DNA of 64,000 bases from Roseburia rectibacter (GTDB taxonomy: Bacteria; Bacillota; Clostridia; Lachnospirales; Lachnospiraceae): positions 2,817,001 to 2,881,000 of the forward strand of contig NZ_CP092473.1 of NCBI RefSeq assembly GCF_014287515.2, given 5' to 3'. The translations under genes and the position numbers were made by a program. Position 1 is the stretch's first letter; each line of letters opens with the position of its first letter. Positions 51,372-60,448 of this stretch are shown here, in pieces. Below the pieces are notes generated by a model. It did no database searches and was not told where the DNA came from. It was given only the letters and a program-made list of their open reading frames with translations.

Positions 51372-52112
51372 TTACAATACTTTTGATAAAAATTCCCGCA
51401 GTCGTGGACTCTTCGGATTTGAGAAGATCTCCTGTGGCGTGTTCTCCTCCTGAATGATGCCATCATTAATGAACATAACGCGGTTTGCAACTTCGCGCGC
51501 AAATCCCATCTCATGTGTAACGACTACCATAGTCATTCCATCTGCTGCAAGTTCTTTCATAACACTGAGTACCTCACCGACCATTTCCGGATCGAGTGCA
51601 GATGTCGGCTCATCAAATAAGATGATATCCGGGTTCATGGCAAGGGAACGCACAATCGCAATACGCTGTTTCTGTCCACCGGAAAGCTGCGTTGGATAGG
51701 CATCTGCCTTATCAGCAAGTCCGATACGTGTCAACAGTTCCTCTGCCTTTTTCGCAGCTTCCTCTTTTGACATTTTTCCCAGTTTGACCGGTGCTAACAT
51801 GATGTTTTCACGGATGGTCATATTCGGGAACAGATTAAACTGTTGAAAAACCATTCCGATTTTTTCACGGACATGATTGATATCCACAGATGCATCTGTC
51901 ATGTCTGTGCCCTCAAACAGTACGTGTCCGCTGGTTGGAACTTCAAGTAAATTTAAGGAACGAAGGAATGTTGATTTTCCACAGCCAGACGGGCCAATCA
52001 ATGCCAGTACATCTCCTTTTTTTATAGTTGTAGAGATACCTTTTAATACTTCGTGATCTCCATAGGATTTGTGCAGATCATTTACTTCAAGAATCACTGT
52101 ATTATCGCTCAT
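51372..52112 (-). CDS. Polar amino-acid ABC transporter ATPase
   Basis: 246 residues, GlnQ/HisP type: Walker [11 protein letters not shown]-loop [28 protein letters not shown], Walker [20 protein letters not shown], switch His in [12 protein letters not shown]. Overlaps the fused binding-protein/permease gene by 11 bp. Together these two genes make a complete importer. Confidence 0.94.
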   Translation of the reverse strand: MSDNTVILEVNDLHKSYGDHEVLKGISTTIKKGDVLALIGPSGCGKSTFLRSLNLLEVPTSGHVLFEGTDMTDASVDINHVREKIGMVFQQFNLFPNMTIRENIMLAPVKLGKMSKEEAAKKAEELLTRIGLADKADAYPTQLSGGQKQRIAIVRSLAMNPDIILFDEPTSALDPEMVGEVLSVMKELAADGMTMVVVTHEMGFAREVANRVMFINDGIIQEENTPQEIFSNPKSPRLREFLSKVL

Positions 52113-53643
52113 TGCTTCTTAACTTCCTTTCTAACAGATTTACCACTTTGCTAAGTCCCATTACCATAATAAGGTAGATCAGGGCAACTGCGATCAGCGG
52201 CATAAATGCCTCATAAGTTACACTTCGTATGATATCTCCGCCTTTCGTCAGATCCATAAGTCCGATGTAACCACTGATAGATGTCTCTTTTAAGAGACTG
52301 ATAAACTCATTACACAGTGCCGGAAGTATATTTTTTACCGCCTGCGGCAGAATGATCGACATCATTGTCTGCTTGTAATTAAGTCCAAGGCTTCGTCCTG
52401 CTTCAAACTGTCCGATATCTACTGCCATGATTCCGGAACGGACGATCTCAGCAACGTATGCTGCAGAGTTTAAACCGAATGCAATGACTGCCACAACAAC
52501 TTTTCCGGTATCAATACTCTGGAAAATAACATAATAGATAATCAGTAACTGGATCATTACAGGTGTTCCACGCACAATGGTAAGATAAAGTTTACACAAT
52601 GCGTTTAAAATTGTCAGTCCACCGTTTCTGTCATGATTGGTACGCACGATTGCGATCAGGAAACCAAATACAACTCCGACCAATAATGCAAGCACCGTGA
52701 TAAGCAGTGTATTTCCAAGACCTTTTAACAAATACACATAGCGGCTGTCCTTTACGAAGTTATCATAAAATTTCTCACTCAGTCCTGCTTTTTCTGCCGA
52801 AACCGTATCATCTTTTACAATGATAACCTGTTTTGATGTCGTATAAGTATCCGTAAAATTAACATTCTTTTTCCGCTCTTCTGTCACGGTAAAGCCGGCA
52901 GCTCCGATATCAACTTTGCCTGTTGAGATTGCCGGAATGATCGAATCAAATGCCATATCCTCGATCTTTAATTCCATGCCAAGTTCATCACTGACAGCGC
53001 GCATGATATCCATATCGATTCCCACGATCTGTCCTTCTTCATAGCTCTCATATGGCGGAAACTCTGCATTGGTTCCAACTGTCAGTGTTCCATTTTCACG
53101 GCTGATATCTTTGACTTCATACGGAAATTTTCCAATCTCGTCCTCTGTGCCAATATAATTTTTCTGAATATCTGCGATCGTACCGTCTGTTTCCAGTTTT
53201 TCTAATGCACTGTTGACCTTGTCTAAAAGCTCCGTATTATCCTTTGCAATAACAAATGCATACTCTTCAAGGGTAAATTCTTCATCTAAAATGCGGATTC
53301 CTGTATTCTGCTCTACAAATTTCAGTGCAGGCTGTTCATCAATAACAACACAGTCAATCTTCCCCTGTTTTAATGCCTGGATCGCATCTGCACCCTTATT
53401 ATAACGTTCCACAACGGTACCTGAGCCATCACTCTCATAGTCACTGACATAAATATCGCCTGTGGTTCCAAGCTGCACACCGATTCTCTTTCCCGGCAGA
53501 TCATCTGCTGAATTTACAGTACCTGATGTGTTTTCCGTACTTTGTGTCTCATCAGCAGCCAGCACTTCGTATCCTGCTGCACCGATCAGTACTGTACAGA
53601 ATAACAGCAAAGCTGCAATAAAACGTTTCCCTGTTCTCTTCAT
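52102..53643 (-). CDS. Amino-acid ABC importer: fused, lobe-swapped binding domain plus permease
   Basis: 513 residues. Signal peptide 1-30 ([19 protein letters not shown]). Residues 45-166 match the second half of an SBP_bac_3 binding domain ([16 protein letters not shown]...[16 protein letters not shown]...[22 protein letters not shown]), while 185-278 match its first half ([58 protein letters not shown]). The lobes are therefore in reversed order, a circular permutation. Residues 300-513 form a HisM-like permease with the EAA loop [13 protein letters not shown] near 432. GAGGAG RBS. The binding domain would be displayed outside, tethered to the channel. Confidence 0.88.
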   Translation of the reverse strand: MKRTGKRFIAALLLFCTVLIGAAGYEVLAADETQSTENTSGTVNSADDLPGKRIGVQLGTTGDIYVSDYESDGSGTVVERYNKGADAIQALKQGKIDCVVIDEQPALKFVEQNTGIRILDEEFTLEEYAFVIAKDNTELLDKVNSALEKLETDGTIADIQKNYIGTEDEIGKFPYEVKDISRENGTLTVGTNAEFPPYESYEEGQIVGIDMDIMRAVSDELGMELKIEDMAFDSIIPAISTGKVDIGAAGFTVTEERKKNVNFTDTYTTSKQVIIVKDDTVSAEKAGLSEKFYDNFVKDSRYVYLLKGLGNTLLITVLALLVGVVFGFLIAIVRTNHDRNGGLTILNALCKLYLTIVRGTPVMIQLLIIYYVIFQSIDTGKVVVAVIAFGLNSAAYVAEIVRSGIMAVDIGQFEAGRSLGLNYKQTMMSIILPQAVKNILPALCNEFISLLKETSISGYIGLMDLTKGGDIIRSVTYEAFMPLIAVALIYLIMVMGLSKVVNLLERKLRSNER

Positions 53644-53745
53644 TGTTTTCTCCTCAATTTTGTGTATAAATATTCATTTTTCCAAATAGGCAGTATAACA
53701 CATTTTTTTATCAAAAGATAGTACTGCTGTATTTTTACAATATAT

Positions 53746-54513
53746 CTACATATATTCTCTCATCTGCTCCACCAATGATAATATAAATTTCTGTCCGTCA
53801 ATTCCGACTGCTTCATCAAATTTCTCCGCATTTACAATAGAATTAGACAGGATCCTTACGCCAAGGAAAGGAACACCATAGGAAAGGCAAAGCTGTGCCG
53901 TTGCGGCAGATTCCATATCTTCGACTACTGTATGATATCGCTCTCTTAGAAGTGCGATCCTGTCAATCTGGCTGTTCCATTCATCCCCGGAACCGATCAC
54001 GCCGCGGCCGGTATGATATTTTGTCTCTACCTGCTCTGCCACCTGAAGCAGCCGTATGTCACACGGATACTCTGTTACCTTTTTGGTTTTCCCTGTTTCC
54101 CTGCAAAAGATTTCCACTGGAAGCGGCGAAAAACCTTTTGCATCGATTCCCGCTCCCTCTTTTGAAAATGCATATGCGACTGCTCCCATAGGCACAATTT
54201 TTTCTCCAAGCACAATATCCCCTCTGTGGAACTTTTTATCATGACCTCCTCCGATTCCCTGGTTGATCACTGCCCACGGTTTAAAATATGCGAGCGCAAG
54301 GCTCGTCGCTGCTGCTGCATTGACAATCCCCTGGAATGTCTTTGAAATGATGACAGGCTCTCTTTTCGTGCCAAGAAATCCCGTATGGAACTTCCAGTTT
54401 CCAATCGTTATACACGCATGCTCCTCTAAATGTTCTATCAGATATGCCGTTTCTGTATCCATGGCTCCCTGTATCAGAAGTGACGGCTGTTTCGTAAAAT
54501 CATAATTATCCAT
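53746..54513 (-). CDS. Nucleoside phosphorylase/SAH nucleosidase family protein
   Basis: 255 residues from ATG 54513 (GGAG 11 bp upstream; a start at 54540 is the alternative). Phosphorylase fold: LIQGAMDTETAYLIEHL, ALAYFKPWAVINQGIGGG, GDEWNSQIDRI and the active-site helix VVEDMESAATAQLCLSYGVPFLGVRILSNS with Met-Glu-Ser. Divergent from luxS, so hydrolysis of S-adenosylhomocysteine to S-ribosylhomocysteine (Pfs activity), the luxS substrate, is the obvious proposal, by context. Confidence 0.8.
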   Translation of the reverse strand: MDNYDFTKQPSLLIQGAMDTETAYLIEHLEEHACITIGNWKFHTGFLGTKREPVIISKTFQGIVNAAAATSLALAYFKPWAVINQGIGGGHDKKFHRGDIVLGEKIVPMGAVAYAFSKEGAGIDAKGFSPLPVEIFCRETGKTKKVTEYPCDIRLLQVAEQVETKYHTGRGVIGSGDEWNSQIDRIALLRERYHTVVEDMESAATAQLCLSYGVPFLGVRILSNSIVNAEKFDEAVGIDGQKFILSLVEQMREYM

Positions 54514-54669
54514 CTTATTTATTTCTCCTTTTTCAATCATTTTTCTTGACGAACTGTGATATCTGTTTTATCGTTATACAGTATATTACACACTCTGCGG
54601 GCAAAGCTATTGTTACGAATAATAATACATTGTCCCAAGGTTAAAATGCAATAGATATGGAGGAATCTT

Positions 54670-55149
54670 ATGGAAAAAATAGCAAGTTTTACGATTGATC
54701 ATATCAAATTAGAGCCGGGTATCTATGTCTCAAGAAAAGACAACGTAGGTTCTGAAGTTATTACCACATTTGACCTGCGCATGACTTCCCCGAATGATGA
54801 GCCTGTCATGAACACTGCAGAAGTACACACGATCGAACATCTCGGTGCTACCTTTTTAAGAAATCATCCTCTTTATAAGGATAAAACGATTTATTTCGGA
54901 CCAATGGGATGCCGCACCGGATTTTATCTGCTGCTTGCAGGCAATTATACCTCAAGAGATATTGTTGGACTGATCACAGAAATGTTTGAATTTATCCGCG
55001 ATTTTCATGATGAAGTACCGGGTGCTTCTCCAAAAGACTGCGGTAACTACCTGGATATGAATCTTGGCATGGCAAATTATCTTGCTAACCGTTATTTAGA
55101 AAATACACTGTATAACATTGATGATGCACACCTTGTTTATCCGGCTTAA
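54670..55149 (+). CDS. luxS: S-ribosylhomocysteine lyase (autoinducer-2 synthase)
   Basis: Cleaves S-ribosylhomocysteine into homocysteine and DPD, the AI-2 precursor. 159 residues with the metal-binding HTIEHLGAT (HxxEH), GPMGCRTGFYLL (catalytic Cys near 84) and SPKDCGNY (metal Cys). RBS TGGAGG 8 bp before ATG. The nucleosidase upstream on the other strand supplies the substrate. The YtvI-like protein at 36 kb is AI-2E family by name only. Confidence 0.97.
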   Translation: MEKIASFTIDHIKLEPGIYVSRKDNVGSEVITTFDLRMTSPNDEPVMNTAEVHTIEHLGATFLRNHPLYKDKTIYFGPMGCRTGFYLLLAGNYTSRDIVGLITEMFEFIRDFHDEVPGASPKDCGNYLDMNLGMANYLANRYLENTLYNIDDAHLVYPA

Positions 55150-55198
55150 ATTATTTGAAAGCCGGCTCTGCTATGCCAGATAATAAAATGTAAAAAAA

Positions 55199-55248
55199 AG
55201 CAGTAAACTTCTCCATTTTTTATTTTTGAAGAATTTACTGCTATTTTT
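55199..55248. terminator. Terminator between luxS and the hydrolase
   Basis: Imperfect inverted repeat AGCAGTAAA..CTTC / GAAG..TTTACTGCT with ATTTTT on the plus side and A-run before it; shared by the two convergent genes. Confidence 0.75.
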
Positions 55249-55252
55249 CTGT

Positions 55253-56095
55253 CTATAATTTTGTTTTAAAAAATGTTATGATCTCCTGCCAGATTTCTTC
55301 CTGAAAGAAACGGATATCCGCATGATCCGCATTCTCAATCTCTAAGAGTGTGACATCACAGCCCTCTTTTTCAAGCTCATCATGTAGTTCCACTCCCTGT
55401 GTAAATGGTACCGTCTTATCACATTTTCCATGGATAATAAAAAATGGCGGAGCATCTTTGGTCACAAAGCTGACCGGGCAGCATGCAAGCGCCTCCTTGG
55501 GATTGCGCATCACATTTTTTCCCATCAGCAATGACTCTGGGGATGCTGCACACTGCTCCCTGTTTTCGTATAGAAAACCTCTGAAGTCTGTCGGAGGATA
55601 CCATGGGCACGCTGCCTGCACTTTGCTGGAATAAGAAAGATATTCTCCCACCTCATATGCCGGATCATCGCATAATGCCGCCATACAGGTTAAATATCCC
55701 CCCGCTGATTCTCCCATCACACCAATATGTGCTTCGTCGATGTGATACCTTGCAGCGTGTGCACGCAGATAGCGGATCGCCGCTTTTACATCACAGAGCT
55801 GTGCTGGAAATTTTGCTTCATTGCTGGTCCGGTACTGTACGGATGCCACTACAAAACCTGCACTCGCAAGTTTACTCAGATATACCAGATGGGCAGACTT
55901 GTCAATGCTCTGCCATGCACCGCCACAGATCCAGACAATACAGGGATAATCGTGCGCCGTATCTTCCGGATAGATAAGATCCATCCGAAGATCCTGCGTG
56001 GTATGTCCGAACCACGCATCTGTCTGTGCAAATGTGATGTTTGTGATTACAGAATACTGTGGTGCGACCGGTTCCACATGAATTATTCTTTTCAT
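55253..56095 (-). CDS. Alpha/beta hydrolase (BD-FAE-like)
   Basis: 280 residues from ATG 56095 (GGAGG 6 bp upstream). Oxyanion motif ICGGAWQ in place of HGGG, nucleophile elbow GESAGG (catalytic Ser), Asp in HGKCDKTVPF and His in NADHADIRF. Cytosolic, no signal peptide. Likely an esterase or acetyl-esterase; the substrate is unknown. 37 bp after thrH, probably co-transcribed. Confidence 0.85.
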   Translation of the reverse strand: MKRIIHVEPVAPQYSVITNITFAQTDAWFGHTTQDLRMDLIYPEDTAHDYPCIVWICGGAWQSIDKSAHLVYLSKLASAGFVVASVQYRTSNEAKFPAQLCDVKAAIRYLRAHAARYHIDEAHIGVMGESAGGYLTCMAALCDDPAYEVGEYLSYSSKVQAACPWYPPTDFRGFLYENREQCAASPESLLMGKNVMRNPKEALACCPVSFVTKDAPPFFIIHGKCDKTVPFTQGVELHDELEKEGCDVTLLEIENADHADIRFFQEEIWQEIITFFKTKL

Positions 56096-56132
56096 ACTGT
56101 TCCTCCATTCCGACGCTTTTTTGATCTCTCCG

Positions 56133-56738
56133 CTAGTCCGCCATCGCTTTTTTGATCGCGCCAAGCAGTTCCTCATATGTCTCATATGCCGGGATATCCG
56201 GATAATCTGCCTTGATCTTGTCGGTGGAGCGGAATAAAAATCCTGCCTTGCTCGCCTGGATCATTCCAAGATCGTTGTAGGAATCCCCACTTGCGATCGT
56301 ATCAAATCCGATTGACTGCAATGCCTTTACCGTTGTTAATTTTGACTGTTCCACACGCATCTTAAATCCTGTGATCTCGCCGTTTTCTGCAACTTCCAGG
56401 GAATTACAAAATAATGTCGGCCAGCCTAATTTTTTCATCAGAGGTGATGCAAACTGTGTAAATGTATCACTAATCAGGATCACCTGTGTAAAAGAACGGA
56501 GTTCATCTAAAAACTCCTTTGCACCCGGCAGCGGATCGATCGTTTCGATCACATCCTGAATCTCTTTTAATCCAAGTCCGTGCTCTTTTAAAACACCAAG
56601 TCTCCATTTCATCAGTTTATCATAATCCGGCTCATCGCGGGTTGTTTTCTTTAACTCCGGGATACCGCTTGCCTCTGCAAATGCGATCCAGATCTCCGGT
56701 ACTAATACTCCCTCAACATCCAAACATGTAATATACAT
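56133..56738 (-). CDS. thrH: Bifunctional phosphoserine phosphatase/homoserine phosphotransferase
   Basis: HAD-superfamily enzyme of 201 residues from ATG 56738 (AAGGAG upstream). Nucleophile region MYITCLDVEGVLVPEIW (Asp at 7 with Glu at 9 in place of the usual second Asp, as in Pseudomonas ThrH), Ser/Thr motif LISDTFTQF, Lys and Asp in SGDSYNDLGMI. Characteristic TTRDEPDYDKLM. Makes serine from phosphoserine and can phosphorylate homoserine. Promoter at 56846-56874. Confidence 0.92.
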   Translation of the reverse strand: MYITCLDVEGVLVPEIWIAFAEASGIPELKKTTRDEPDYDKLMKWRLGVLKEHGLGLKEIQDVIETIDPLPGAKEFLDELRSFTQVILISDTFTQFASPLMKKLGWPTLFCNSLEVAENGEITGFKMRVEQSKLTTVKALQSIGFDTIASGDSYNDLGMIQASKAGFLFRSTDKIKADYPDIPAYETYEELLGAIKKAMAD

Positions 56739-56845
56739 AAAACTCCTTTCCTGCGCCCCATTACGCATATCAGGTCTTTGTAAATGCAAATCCTGATTTT
56801 TTATTCTTTCGCTCCCGCTTTCGTTTTGTAGCACTTTACCTCGTT

Positions 56846-56874
56846 ATACTATCATACTATTTTGTTTGTTTCAA
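56846..56874 (-). promoter_or_regulatory. Sigma-A promoter of thrH
   Basis: Minus strand TTGAAA, 17 bases, TAGTAT (with overlapping TATAAC), 108 bp upstream of thrH. The leader contains an ATCAGG/CCTGAT stem-loop near 56770-56800. Confidence 0.6.
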
Positions 56875-56946
56875 TTCCAGTTCTCATTTTTGACATTCAC
56901 AACTGCCATATTTTATTATACGATTTTTTCAACTGACTCTTTAAAC

Positions 56947-57480
56947 TTACTCTTTCTTCTGCTCATACTGCTTTAACAGTCTGTCATACTCATGATTTAT
57001 TTCCTGAAGTGTCTCCGTATCCCCGCAGAGATTATCCGGATGATAAATTTTTAACAGTTGTTTATATCTTTTCTTCAGAGCCGTCTTACTTTCCACACCG
57101 ATAAAAAACAATTCCCCGCGAACCACATTTTCTGTACCCACATTCAGCATATCACGTGCCTCCTGTTCTCTGACATACTTATAAAAATCGCGCTGTTTCT
57201 TCATCTTGATCTTTTCATCCGCAAGCTGTGAAAGTTCCTCCTCTAATATTTTCCACTTTGTTTCAAACAGCTGTTTTTCCCGCTTCATGCTGTCTTTTTC
57301 AAGCTGGGCACGTGCAGAAAACTCCTTTTTCTCACGTTCAAACCTGCGTCGTTCTTCTTCTAATTTTCTCTTTTCTTCTAAAAAATCCTGCCTCTGCTGC
57401 TCTAATTCAGCAGTCTTTTTATATTTCCACTCCTGATGCAGGGTCTTTGTTCTTTTGATCCTGAAAACTGACCGATCCAT
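56947..57480 (-). CDS. Coiled-coil protein with C-terminal J-domain
   Basis: 177 residues from ATG 57480 (AGGGGG upstream; ATG 57519 is an alternative with a badly placed RBS). A long charged coiled coil (about 15-115, Glu/Lys/Arg-rich, LEEKRKLEEERRRFEREKK and more) is followed by a C-terminal J-domain (about 125-177) with HPD in KQLLKIYHPDNLCG. The J-domain sits at the C-terminus and the protein lacks DnaJ's other domains, so it probably recruits DnaK to a specific partner. Partner unknown. Confidence 0.8.
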   Translation of the reverse strand: MDRSVFRIKRTKTLHQEWKYKKTAELEQQRQDFLEEKRKLEEERRRFEREKKEFSARAQLEKDSMKREKQLFETKWKILEEELSQLADEKIKMKKQRDFYKYVREQEARDMLNVGTENVVRGELFFIGVESKTALKKRYKQLLKIYHPDNLCGDTETLQEINHEYDRLLKQYEQKKE

Positions 57481-57540
57481 TTTCCGCAAAAACCCCCTTT
57501 TAGTTACAAATTTTCTCATACCTCTGCTGTCAATATGCTA

Positions 57541-57578
57541 AAACAGACAGAAACCCCAAACCGTTTCTGTCCGTTTTA
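57541..57578 (-). terminator. Intrinsic terminator after dapL
   Basis: Minus strand stem GGACAGAAAC / GTTTCTGTCTG with GGTTTGGG loop and TTTT; A-run on the other side. Confidence 0.75.
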
Positions 57579-57626
57579 TTCATGATCGTAATCTACACGA
57601 GGTTCACCCGGCAGTCTTATTAAATC

Positions 57627-58841
57627 TTATAATTTCTGTATTCGCTCCATAGCTGCAAGTGTATTCTCGTAAGTACCAAATGCTGTCAGTCTGAAATATC
57701 CTTCACCGCTCGGTCCGAATCCGGATCCCGGTGTACCAACCACATTGGCATTTTCAAGCAGATAATCAAAGAAATCCCAGGAAGACATCTGATCCGGCGT
57801 CTTTAACCAGATATATGGTGCATTTACACCTCCAAATACGGTGTAACCGGCTTTGGTAAGTCCTTCCTTGATTGCTTTTGCATTCTTCATGTAATAGCCA
57901 ACCTGTTCTTTTAACTGCGCTTTTCCGGCATCGGAATATACTGCCTCGCCGGCACGCTGTACGATATATGGAGCGCCGTTGAACTTTGTTCCATGGCGTC
58001 TTGCCCACATTGCGTTTAGGGAGACATCTCCACATTTTAATTCTTTTGGAACAACCGTAAATCCAAGACGTACTCCGGTAAATCCTGCATTTTTAGAAAA
58101 ACTGCGAAGCTCGATGGCACAGGTCTTTGCTCCCTCACACTCATAGATGGAATGTGCCACATCATCCTCACTGATATATGCCTCATAAGCTGCATCGTAG
58201 ATGATCACTGCGCCGACTTTGTTTGCATAATCTACCCATTCCTGTAACTGTGATTTCGTGATCGTTGTTCCGGTCGGGTTATTCGGCAGACACAGATAAA
58301 TAACATCCGGTGTCTCTTTCGGAAGCTCCGGTACAAAATTATTGTCACTGGTACAAGGCATATAGATCACATCACTCCACATCTGTGTATCTGCATCATA
58401 TGTACCGGTTCTTCCAGCCATAACATTAGAATCTACATAAACCGGATATACAGGATCACAGACAGCGATCTTATTATCCTGTGCAAAAATTTCCTGGATA
58501 TTTCCGGAATCACTCTTTGCTCCGTCAGATACAAAAACTTCGTCAGCAGAGATATCGCATCCTCTTGCTTTGTAATCATTTGCTACAATGGCATTTCTTA
58601 AAAAGTCATATCCAAGATCCGGTGCATAACCGTGGAATGTTTCTGCATGTCCCATCTCATCAACTGCTTTGTGCATTGCATCGATAATAGCCGGCGCAAT
58701 CGGCTGTGTCACATCACCGATACCAAGACGGATGATCTGTTTGTCCGGATTTGCTGCAGAATATGCGCTTACTTTCTTTGCAATGGTAGAAAATAAATAA
58801 CTTCCCGGAAGTTTCTGATAATTGTCATTAATTTTAAACAT
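57627..58841 (-). CDS. dapL: LL-diaminopimelate aminotransferase
   Basis: PLP enzyme converting tetrahydrodipicolinate directly to LL-diaminopimelate in lysine and peptidoglycan synthesis. 404 residues: N-terminal [20 protein letters not shown] typical of Dap[18 protein letters not shown], and [16 protein letters not shown] with the PLP lysine. DapL is a one-step variant of the pathway known from plants, Chlamydia and Clostridia. Strong promoter at 58898-58926. Confidence 0.95.
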   Translation of the reverse strand: MFKINDNYQKLPGSYLFSTIAKKVSAYSAANPDKQIIRLGIGDVTQPIAPAIIDAMHKAVDEMGHAETFHGYAPDLGYDFLRNAIVANDYKARGCDISADEVFVSDGAKSDSGNIQEIFAQDNKIAVCDPVYPVYVDSNVMAGRTGTYDADTQMWSDVIYMPCTSDNNFVPELPKETPDVIYLCLPNNPTGTTITKSQLQEWVDYANKVGAVIIYDAAYEAYISEDDVAHSIYECEGAKTCAIELRSFSKNAGFTGVRLGFTVVPKELKCGDVSLNAMWARRHGTKFNGAPYIVQRAGEAVYSDAGKAQLKEQVGYYMKNAKAIKEGLTKAGYTVFGGVNAPYIWLKTPDQMSSWDFFDYLLENANVVGTPGSGFGPSGEGYFRLTAFGTYENTLAAMERIQKL

Positions 58842-58897
58842 GTCATACTCCTCACTTTGCCTTCAAAATACAAGTTAACGTTATCTAACTGTCATAC

Positions 58898-58926
58898 AGT
58901 ATAGCATTGTGTGATAGGTCGTGCAA
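58898..58926 (-). promoter_or_regulatory. Sigma-A promoter of dapL
   Basis: Minus strand TTGCAC, 17 bases, TATACT, 57 bp upstream of dapL. The leader is too short for a lysine riboswitch. Confidence 0.75.
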
Positions 58927-58966
58927 GTATTTTTTGTTTACCTGGAATCAAAAATTATCATTCCTT

Positions 58967-60448
58967 TTATTCGCAATTCATGTTTTTCCGGTACTCACTT
59001 GGAGATACACCGCAGGAATTTTTAAAAGTCTTCATAAAATGCTTTTCATTCTCATATCCGACTGCCCTGCTGATATCCACGATACGCATATCCGTTCCCG
59101 CCAACAGGCGTTTTGCCTCTTTCATGCGGATATCTTTCAGATAATTGACAAAATTGCTTCCTGTGTACTGTTTAAATGAATAGGAAAACAACGAATAATT
59201 CATGGATAAGTAATTCGATACAACTGCCATATTTAAGTCACTTGCATAATTTTTTGCTATGTACGCAACCGCCTGCTGCATCTTGTGACTGTTCTTGTTT
59301 GCATCAAACTGCCCGATAATACTCTCCTGTACTTCACCCAAATAATGCAGCATTTTCTCCTCATATATCCCGATGCAGTCATCTGCAAAGATATTTTCCA
59401 TCTCCTTCCAGATCTTTTCCCCACTTTCAAGAATGCTGCGGTATATCTTTTTTTCTTCTGTGAAAAAATCCTTCATACATTCCTCATAGGTATCCTCACT
59501 GATGCGTCCTTTCTCCACTTCAAAGAAAAACTGTTTCCAGATTTTTTGTGTTTCTTCCTTCCGCTCAGTTCCAAGCACCTGTACACGCTGCATCCGTGCC
59601 TCTTCTCCGGTCAGCTTTTTTGCTTCCTCCATCAGTTTTTCCGGGATATGTTCTGTCTCTTCACCAGATCTGACCCATGCAAGATTGCGGCAAAAAGCCT
59701 TTTTCCGCATCTGCACAGACTCTAAATATGCAGTTCTAAGTTCCCTGATTCCCTGATGTGGACTGCTTATTCCCACATATCCCTGACTAAATTCATTTCT
59801 TAATAATGTGTCTGTTTTTCCCTCTTCGATAATAAAAATATCATTGCCTTCGATATCACTCAAAAACGTATAATTCTCTTCCGGAATCATTCTGTCCTCT
59901 TTGTGATTCTGGCAGCAGACTACATAATTTTCTCCGCCTAACTCCCATACAAACTGATCTGCATACTGGGATTCTATCATGGCAATTTCTTCTTCTGTTG
60001 TTCCAGGAAACAGCATCAGATGTTTGATCTGCTGATAGCCAAATTTCTGTTTTGTCTTTTCCTGTTCCCTTGCACTCTCAATCTCCTCATTTAACTTTTT
60101 TAGGATTTCTGTAATTTTATCACGTTCAACCGGTTTTAAAAGATATTCCCGGACACCATTTCGCATCATATCAACTGCATAGGAAAAATCGTCATAACCA
60201 CTGATCGCCACTGTGAGCGGCACGTGTTCGCAGGTCTGCATTTTCCGGACCAGCTCGATTCCATCCATCTTCGGCATACGGATATCCGTAAACATTACAT
60301 CGATCTGCTGTTCTTTTATTACCTCAAGTGCTGCTTCACCGTTATTACATTCAATGATCATCTCCACCGGAACCCCGCTCCGTCTGATCATGGTTTTGAT
60401 TCCCTGCCGTATTAATTTTTCATCTTCTACAACCAAAACTGTTTTCAT
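58967..60448 (-). CDS. YesN-type response regulator with AraC HTH
   Basis: 493 residues from ATG 60448 (GGAG 8 bp upstream). Receiver domain (VVEDEKLIRQGI acidic pair, phospho-Asp in VMFTDIRMPKMDG, VAISGYDD, LLKPVE), a middle linker domain (about 140-390), and two AraC HTH motifs at the C-terminus (NMAVVSNYLSMNYSLFSYSFKQYTG; IVDISRAVGYENEKHFMKTFKNSCGVSPSEYRK). Overlaps the sensor-kinase gene by 4 bp. Likely controls carbohydrate uptake genes such as the adjacent binding protein. Confidence 0.92.
   Translation of the reverse strand: MKTVLVVEDEKLIRQGIKTMIRRSGVPVEMIIECNNGEAALEVIKEQQIDVMFTDIRMPKMDGIELVRKMQTCEHVPLTVAISGYDDFSYAVDMMRNGVREYLLKPVERDKITEILKKLNEEIESAREQEKTKQKFGYQQIKHLMLFPGTTEEEIAMIESQYADQFVWELGGENYVVCCQNHKEDRMIPEENYTFLSDIEGNDIFIIEEGKTDTLLRNEFSQGYVGISSPHQGIRELRTAYLESVQMRKKAFCRNLAWVRSGEETEHIPEKLMEEAKKLTGEEARMQRVQVLGTERKEETQKIWKQFFFEVEKGRISEDTYEECMKDFFTEEKKIYRSILESGEKIWKEMENIFADDCIGIYEEKMLHYLGEVQESIIGQFDANKNSHKMQQAVAYIAKNYASDLNMAVVSNYLSMNYSLFSYSFKQYTGSNFVNYLKDIRMKEAKRLLAGTDMRIVDISRAVGYENEKHFMKTFKNSCGVSPSEYRKNMNCE

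Noticed and set aside
58842..58926. Lysine riboswitch before dapL
   Set aside because: The leader between promoter and start is about 50 bases, too short.
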